Source of the DNA: Jatrophihabitans sp964252635
Lineage (GTDB): Bacteria; Actinomycetota; Actinomycetes; Mycobacteriales; Jatrophihabitantaceae
Reading direction: 5' to 3'
Assembly: GCF_964252635.1 (NCBI RefSeq)
Contig: NZ_CAXUNP010000005.1
Span: 1-64,000 of the forward strand
Length of the DNA: 64,000 nt
The notes below the pieces were generated by a model that did not search any database, had not been told where the DNA came from, and saw only the letters and a program-made list of their open reading frames with translations. The translations under genes were made by a program, and so were the position numbers. The stretch's first letter is position 1, and every line of letters begins with the position of its first letter. This document shows positions 59,546-64,000 of this stretch, piece after piece.

Positions 59546-60507
59546 CGGACCTCCTCGTCGGTGAGCAGCGAGGACACGACCCGCAACCCGATGGTGGCCA
59601 CGATGATCGAGCCGATCACCACCACGACGCCCAGCGCGGACGCGGCGCCGTAGTCCTTGGCCGAGTAGAAGACCTCGTAGATCTCGAACGGGATGTTCGT
59701 CGAGTTCTGCCCACCGGTCATGCCGATGATCGAGTCGAAGTTCTGGACGATGAAGATGGTGCCCAGCACGACGCTCAGCTCGAGGTAGCGGCGCAGGTGC
59801 GGCAGCGTGATGTTGCGGAACATCTGCCACGCGTTCGCACCGTCGATGCTGGCCGCCTCCATGACGTCACCGTCCCTCGACTGCAGGCCGGCCAACAGGA
59901 TCAACATCATGAACGGCGTCCACTGCCAGATGAGCTCGATCTCGATCGCGAGCTTCGGATGCTCGGTCAGGAAGGAGATGTTCTGGGCGTTGTGCACACC
60001 GATCTCGCCGAGCAGCCCGTCGACGAGACCGAAACCGGTCTGCAGCACGCCGTTGCCCCAGAACACCGCCGCCGCGATCGGAACGATGAGGAACGGCGCG
60101 ATCATCATCGTCCGCACGATGCCCCGCCCGAAGAAGGCGTGGTCGAGCAGCAGCGCGATGCCCAGGCCGAGGATCGCGCTGACGGCCACCACGGTCACGG
60201 TCATCTCGATGGAGGTGTACACCGCTTCGCGGTACGCGGGGGTCTGGAAGACCTCTTTGAAGTTGTCGAAGCCGGCGAACGAGCGGCCCGGTGCGTCGGG
60301 CTGCGCGCTCCAGTTCATGAACGAGATGACCAGCGTCGCCACGAAGGGCAACTGGGTGACGATGATCAGGAAGACCAACGCCGGCAGCAGTGGCGCGCGA
60401 CGCACCCACGACGCCTTGTCCCACTTGCGGACCTTCGGCGGCTTGACCTTCGACGTCGCCTCGGGCGCCGTAGCCGTGCCGGTCTTGCCGAGCGCGACCG
60501 AACTCAC
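59542..60507 (-). CDS. ABC sugar/polyol permease (MalF/UgpA type)
   Basis: This 321-residue protein has six helices after a basic head. The EAA loop is EAASIDGANAWQMFRNITLPHLRRYLE. The C-terminal half has TGGQNSTNIPFEIYEVFYSAKDYGAASALG. The GTG at 60507 has AGAGGTG upstream. It pairs with the next permease and the lipoprotein encoded before it. Confidence 0.9.
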   Translation of the reverse strand: MSSVALGKTGTATAPEATSKVKPPKVRKWDKASWVRRAPLLPALVFLIIVTQLPFVATLVISFMNWSAQPDAPGRSFAGFDNFKEVFQTPAYREAVYTSIEMTVTVVAVSAILGLGIALLLDHAFFGRGIVRTMMIAPFLIVPIAAAVFWGNGVLQTGFGLVDGLLGEIGVHNAQNISFLTEHPKLAIEIELIWQWTPFMMLILLAGLQSRDGDVMEAASIDGANAWQMFRNITLPHLRRYLELSVVLGTIFIVQNFDSIIGMTGGQNSTNIPFEIYEVFYSAKDYGAASALGVVVVIGSIIVATIGLRVVSSLLTDEEVR

Positions 60508-60550
60508 GGGTTCACCTCTTTCGACTCGACAAGACGCGGCACGGCACGGA

Positions 60551-61906
60551 TCACTTCTTCTGCTTGTTGCCGGCCGCCTGCGCCAGGGTCTGGCAGCTGT
60601 TCAGTGCCGAGTTCGTGCTCTCCGAACCGGCGATGGCGCTGCTGATGACCTTGGCGCAGTTCGTGCCGAAGTCGGTGAACGACGGGATACCGACGAACTG
60701 GATCCCGCTGTAGGGCCGCTTCTGCACACCCGGCATGGAGGCCGGTGCGTTCTTGATCGAGTTCAGCGTCGGCTTCGCGAACGCCGATGCCACCTTCAGG
60801 TAGGTCGGGTTGCTGTAGGTCGAGGCACGCTTGCCGGCCGGGATGTTGGTCGGGCCGCCCGTGCTCGGGTTCTTGGTGTCGTTGGCGACCAGCTGCTCGT
60901 AGGCCTTGCTCGACGCCCAGCTGACGAACTTCATCGCGTCGCTCTGGTGCTTGGACGCCTTCTCGATGGCCCAGGCCCAGGTGTAGAGCCAGCCGGACTG
61001 CGAGGTCTTGTCGTGCGGCGCCGAGACGTAGCCGATCTTGCCCTTGACCGGCGAGTCGGAGGCCTCGAGCGAGCCGGCGGCGGCCGTCGAGTCGTACCAC
61101 ATGGCGACCTTGCCCTGCTGGAGCGCGTTCAGGCACTGCGGGAAGCTGAACGTGGCCGCACCGGGCTCACCGTGCTGACGGACCAGGTTGACGTAGAAGT
61201 TGGCCGCCGCCTTGAAGCCGCCGGTGTTGACCTGCGCCTTCCAGTCGTCGTTGAACCACGTTCCGCCGAAGGTGTTGACGACGGTGGTCAGCGGGGCCAG
61301 GTTGTCGCCCCAGCCGGCCAGGCCGCGCAGGCAGATGCCCTTCATGCCCGACTGCGCGCCATCGGCTTTGGCCGCCCACTGCGCGACCTGCGACCAGGTC
61401 GGGTTCGTCGGCACCGTGATGCCCAGCTTCTGGAACACGTCCTTGCGGTACATCAGGAACGACGACTCACCGTAGAAGGGTTCGCCGTAGACCGTGCCGT
61501 TGTAGGACAACGCCTGCGTCATCGACGGCAGGATGTCGGCCTGGTCGAAGCTCTTGCTCTTGGCGATACTCGCCATGCTCGAGATCCAGCCGGCCTTCGC
61601 GTAGTAGGGGATCTCGAAGTTCGACAGTGTCGCCACGTCGTACTGGCCGCTCTGGTTGGCGAACTCGGTGCTCGCCGTGTCGCGCATGTCCTGCTCGACC
61701 TTGGTCACGAAGCGGACCTTGATGCCGGTCTTCTTCGTGAAGTTGGCGGCCGTGAGCTTCTGCAGCTCCAACATCGGCGGGTTGTTGACCATGAGCACGG
61801 TGATGCTCTTCTTGCCCGAACTGCTGCCGCCTGCGCTGCACGCGCTCATCCCTGCCGCGGCAAGGACGAGGGACAGTGCCACGACGCCGATTCGTCTGAT
61901 TCGCAT
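60551..61906 (-). CDS. ABC extracellular sugar/polyol-binding lipoprotein
   Basis: This is a 451-residue binding protein of the CUT1 group. The signal peptide (IRRIGVVALSLVLAAAGMSAC) ends with lipid-modified Cys23. Mature regions include ITVLMVNNPPMLELQKLTAANFTKKTGI, YGESSFLMYRKDVFQKLGI and GKVAMWYDSTAAAGSLEAS. Together with a zinc dehydrogenase and a SorC regulator this suggests a polyol such as sorbitol or mannitol as ligand. It is the first gene of the operon, and its promoter faces the SorC operators. Confidence 0.9.
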   Translation of the reverse strand: MRIRRIGVVALSLVLAAAGMSACSAGGSSSGKKSITVLMVNNPPMLELQKLTAANFTKKTGIKVRFVTKVEQDMRDTASTEFANQSGQYDVATLSNFEIPYYAKAGWISSMASIAKSKSFDQADILPSMTQALSYNGTVYGEPFYGESSFLMYRKDVFQKLGITVPTNPTWSQVAQWAAKADGAQSGMKGICLRGLAGWGDNLAPLTTVVNTFGGTWFNDDWKAQVNTGGFKAAANFYVNLVRQHGEPGAATFSFPQCLNALQQGKVAMWYDSTAAAGSLEASDSPVKGKIGYVSAPHDKTSQSGWLYTWAWAIEKASKHQSDAMKFVSWASSKAYEQLVANDTKNPSTGGPTNIPAGKRASTYSNPTYLKVASAFAKPTLNSIKNAPASMPGVQKRPYSGIQFVGIPSFTDFGTNCAKVISSAIAGSESTNSALNSCQTLAQAAGNKQKK

Positions 61907-61936
61907 ACTTCGGTCTCCCGTTCCGGGTGCGCTGAG

Positions 61937-61950
61937 CTCTCAAATGAGCG
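61937..61950. promoter_or_regulatory. SorC-type operator, copy 1
   Basis: CTCTCA-AA-TGAGCG is a near match to the perfect palindrome CGCTCA-N2-TGAGCG at 62032-62045. It lies 31 bases upstream of the binding-protein start. Confidence 0.5.
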
Positions 61951-61983
61951 CTACGGTGCTCGAAATGTCAGGCGAAGCTTCTA

Positions 61984-61999
61984 CGTGACACCGGTCACT
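61984..61999. promoter_or_regulatory. CRP-like site in polyol promoter region
   Basis: CGTGA-N6-TCACT lies midway between the two SorC-type operators. TTGACA on the minus strand at 61999-62004 touches it, so Crp could contact or block the operon promoter. Two mismatches to consensus. Confidence 0.45.
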
Positions 62000-62031
62000 G
62001 TCAACGACCGCTGCCAAACTGATATGAAGAG

Positions 62032-62045
62032 CGCTCAGATGAGCG
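62032..62045. promoter_or_regulatory. SorC-type operator, copy 2
   Basis: CGCTCA-GA-TGAGCG is a perfect 6+6 palindrome, 14 bases before the SorC-family gene. Its centre is 95 bases (about nine DNA turns) from copy 1, a spacing that allows looping. Confidence 0.6.
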
Positions 62046-62058
62046 GCCGGAGGACGAC

Positions 62059-63048
62059 GTGACTCTCACTCCCACCGAGCACGTGCTGCTCGCGCGCGTG
62101 GCGCGGCACTACTACCTCGAGGACCGCTCGAAGAGCGACATCGCCGACGAGCTCGGCATCAGCCGATTCCGCGTGGCCCGGTTGCTGGACACCGCGCGCC
62201 GCGAAGGTGTCGTCAGCATCCGCATCGAGTCGCCGACCGGGTACGACACCGAGCTGTCCATGCGGTTGCAGCAGATGTTCGGGCTCGCCCACGCCGTGGT
62301 GGTCACCGCCGAGGACGACGAGCCCGACACCCTGCGCGCGCTGCTCGGACGCGTCACCGCGGAAGTGCTGCACGGGGTGGTCACGCGCGACGACGTCCTG
62401 GGGCTGGCGTGGGCCAGGTCGTTGCGCGGCATCGCCCACGAGGGCGCGAAACCCCTCGCCCCGTGCCCGGTCGTGCAGCTCACCGGCGCGCTGTCCGGAC
62501 CGGACGGCAGCGACGTGCTCGACCTGGTCCGCCGTGTCGCGAAGGCCAGCAATGGCGTGCCGCACGTCTTCTACGCGCCGCTCGTCGCACCGGACGCGGC
62601 CTCGGCGCGCAGCCTGCGCCGGCAGCCCGAGGTCATGCGCGCGGCCGCCCTCGCCGAACAGGTCACCGTGGCCGTGGTCGGCGTCGGTGCGTGGGAGCCG
62701 GAGCTGTCGACCATCTACGACATGGTCGACCCGGTCGCCCGCCGCCGTACCGGTGAGCTCGGCGCGATCGGCGAGATCTCCGGCGCGCTGATCGATCGTG
62801 ACGGCAACGCGCTCGAGGCACCGCTGACCCGACGGATCATCGGCGTGACGGGTGATCAGCTGCGTCACGTCGACACCGTCATCTCGGTCGCCTACGGACC
62901 GGCGAAGGCGCCGGCCCTGCTGGCCGCCCTGCGCGGCGGCCTTGTCAACGGGGTCGTCACCCACGCGGGTCTGGCCCGGGCCCTGCTCGACGTCGCCGCC
63001 GAGGCTGGGCTGGACGAGGCCGGGGTCAGGAGCGGCCGTGTGCGCTGA
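62059..63048 (+). CDS. SorC/DeoR-type transcriptional regulator of the polyol locus
   Basis: This is a 329-residue regulator. The N-terminal helix-turn-helix is DRSKSDIADELGISRFRVARLLDTARREG. The sugar-binding C-terminal domain of the SorC type has VLGLAWARSLRGI, VAVVGVGAWEPELST and VNGVVTHAGLARALLD. GGAGG at 62049-62053 precedes the GTG at 62059. It is divergent from the import operon and probably binds the two CGCTCA-N2-TGAGCG sites, releasing them on a sugar phosphate. Confidence 0.88.
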   Translation: MTLTPTEHVLLARVARHYYLEDRSKSDIADELGISRFRVARLLDTARREGVVSIRIESPTGYDTELSMRLQQMFGLAHAVVVTAEDDEPDTLRALLGRVTAEVLHGVVTRDDVLGLAWARSLRGIAHEGAKPLAPCPVVQLTGALSGPDGSDVLDLVRRVAKASNGVPHVFYAPLVAPDAASARSLRRQPEVMRAAALAEQVTVAVVGVGAWEPELSTIYDMVDPVARRRTGELGAIGEISGALIDRDGNALEAPLTRRIIGVTGDQLRHVDTVISVAYGPAKAPALLAALRGGLVNGVVTHAGLARALLDVAAEAGLDEAGVRSGRVR

Positions 63049-63838
63049 GCCGCGACACCCCGGCGCACTGGACGGGCCGCTTCCGGGCGGCACCGCGAAC
63101 CGCGGCCGCGTCCTGCGGGTGGGTGACACCGTCCACCGACCGCGTGGCATCCAGTCGCGCGCGGTCCACGCCCTGCTCGACCATCTCGTCCGGCGCGGGT
63201 TCACCAAGGCGCCGCGCGTCGTCACCGCCGACGACCGCATCGAGGTCCTCACCTACCTGGAGGGCACCGCGGCCACCGAGCCGCTGGCCGCCTGGGCCCT
63301 GAGCGACGAGGCCGTCCACGGGGTGGGGCGCCTGCTCAAGGAGCTGCACGAACACCTCGTCGACTTCGACGGCAGCGCCCTGGCCTGGCAGCGACCCGTA
63401 CCCGCACCGTGGCGAGGCCCGCTGGTGACCCACAACGACGTCAACCCGGCCAACGTCATCTTCCGCGCCGGAGAGCCGGCGGCGCTGATCGACTTCGACC
63501 TCGCCGCGCCCGCCACCCCCGCGTGGGAGCTTGCGGTCACCGCCTGCTTCTGGGCCCCGCTGCGCAGCGCGGACGACATCAGCGACAGCCGCCAGGGCAA
63601 CGTCCGGCGACGGTTCCGCATCCTGCTCGACGGGTACGAGGCGCCGCTCGCGTTGCGCCAGGACGTCGCCCGCGCCACGGTCGCCGCCAACGGGTGGATC
63701 GCGGCGATCATCGAGGACGCGAGCCGCCGCGGCCATCCCGCGTTCGGCAGTCTGTGGGCCGCGCAGTCGCAGATGTACGCGCGCGCCGACGACTGGTTAC
63801 GGCACAACGCCGGAGGACTCGTCGACGCCGCCTCCTGA
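63038..63838 (+). CDS. APH-family phosphotransferase
   Basis: This is a 266-residue aminoglycoside-phosphotransferase-fold kinase. The catalytic loop is VTHNDVNPANVIF and the metal motif LIDFDLAAP. The N-lobe is short. The GTG at 63038 overlaps the SorC gene by 11 bases, so the two are translated together. In this context it may phosphorylate the polyol or its product rather than an antibiotic; that is inference only. Confidence 0.82.
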   Translation: MCAEPRHPGALDGPLPGGTANRGRVLRVGDTVHRPRGIQSRAVHALLDHLVRRGFTKAPRVVTADDRIEVLTYLEGTAATEPLAAWALSDEAVHGVGRLLKELHEHLVDFDGSALAWQRPVPAPWRGPLVTHNDVNPANVIFRAGEPAALIDFDLAAPATPAWELAVTACFWAPLRSADDISDSRQGNVRRRFRILLDGYEAPLALRQDVARATVAANGWIAAIIEDASRRGHPAFGSLWAAQSQMYARADDWLRHNAGGLVDAAS

Positions 63839-63898
63839 ACGGCGGCGACGAGCCCTGCCGACCTCCGTGCCGATCGACCTGCGGTGGTGCGGGAGCGG

Positions 63899-64000
63899 TC
63901 AGTCGATGCGGTCGCCGGACTCGGCGTCGAACACGTGCTCCGAACCCGGCTGCGCGGCTACGGTCATCGTCGAACCGATGCGCGGGGCCGACCGGCCGTC
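63899..64000 (-). CDS. C terminus of ABC import ATPase (MsmK/UgpC type), partial
   Basis: The last 33 codons read DGRSAPRIGSTMTVAAQ and VFDAESGDRID, the ending usual for the TOBE domain of MalK/UgpC-type ATPases. The start lies beyond the window. It would power the polyol permeases. Confidence 0.7.
   Translation of the reverse strand, partial: DGRSAPRIGSTMTVAAQPGSEHVFDAESGDRID

Overview
This is a chromosomal window from a high-GC actinobacterium. GTG starts are common, many ORFs are fused by ATGA or GTGA stop/start overlaps, and -10 boxes of the TANNNT type sit 6-9 bases before start codons. Long stretches keep the gene order of Mycobacterium tuberculosis: the Ssd/Tad block, a SerB-like HAD phosphatase, an Rv3662c-like protein, a holin-family membrane protein, EphE, MarP, a NUDIX CoA hydrolase, Nth, Crp, a metallo-beta-lactamase protein, RidA, two Get3-like ATPases, PonA2 and a metallophosphoesterase. 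Further on come asd, ask and leuA, then recR, ybaB and dnaX. The organism is not Mycobacterium: whiB4 is missing, and the four tRNA-adenosine-deaminase-linked and GABA-linked blocks differ. A lineage near Frankiales/Jatrophihabitantales is a guess only.

Layout. 1-5 kb: a membrane-anchored protein of unknown function and a tadZ-tadA-tadB-tadC operon with a disrupted tadA/tadB junction. 5-13.7 kb: phosphatase, holin-like protein, epoxide hydrolase, two paralogous four-helix membrane proteins, MarP, cupredoxin lipoprotein, NUDIX, Nth and Crp. 13.7-14.9 kb: an inserted cassette, a PD-(D/E)XK-like (DUF559) protein flanked by two copies of a 66-base nested palindrome. 15-23 kb: metallo-beta-lactamase, NUDIX, RidA, Get3-like pair (with a 65-base tandem duplication between them), PonA2, YqeY and a phosphoesterase. 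23-33 kb: tRNA-Pro, def, asd, ask, SPFH/NfeD pair, a GABA block (gabT, biotinyl carrier, aldehyde dehydrogenase), and leuA with a leucine-codon leader peptide. 33-39 kb: orphan mycosin-like protease, recR, ybaB, dnaX, SRP RNA, tRNA-Ser. 39-47 kb: MFS transporter, hydrolase, a three-gene two-component/PP2C cassette, a divergent MarR/YceI pair with an obvious operator, and a lipid kinase. 47-55 kb: NDH-2, DyP peroxidase, GlxA-type regulator, carbonic anhydrase, tRNA deaminase with two acidic partners, prephenate dehydrogenase preceded by a 12-codon coupled ORF, four tRNAs and a CbiX-like chelatase. 55-56.6 kb: an atypical, lower-GC gene just after tRNA-Phe. 57-64 kb: lipase-like hydrolase and a polyol-type ABC import locus (binding protein, two permeases, zinc dehydrogenase, SorC-family regulator, APH-like kinase, the end of an ATPase gene).

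How it works together. Crp is probably the main global regulator visible here: CRP-like palindromes lie before crp itself, in the promoter region of the polyol operon and in one convergent gap. Envelope functions (PonA2, MarP, mycosin, SPFH/NfeD, Tad) and amino-acid synthesis (asd, ask, leuA, tyrA) dominate. The strongest candidate for something undescribed is the palindrome-flanked DUF559 cassette, followed by the chain of ATGA-linked mini-ORFs between the two Get3-like genes.
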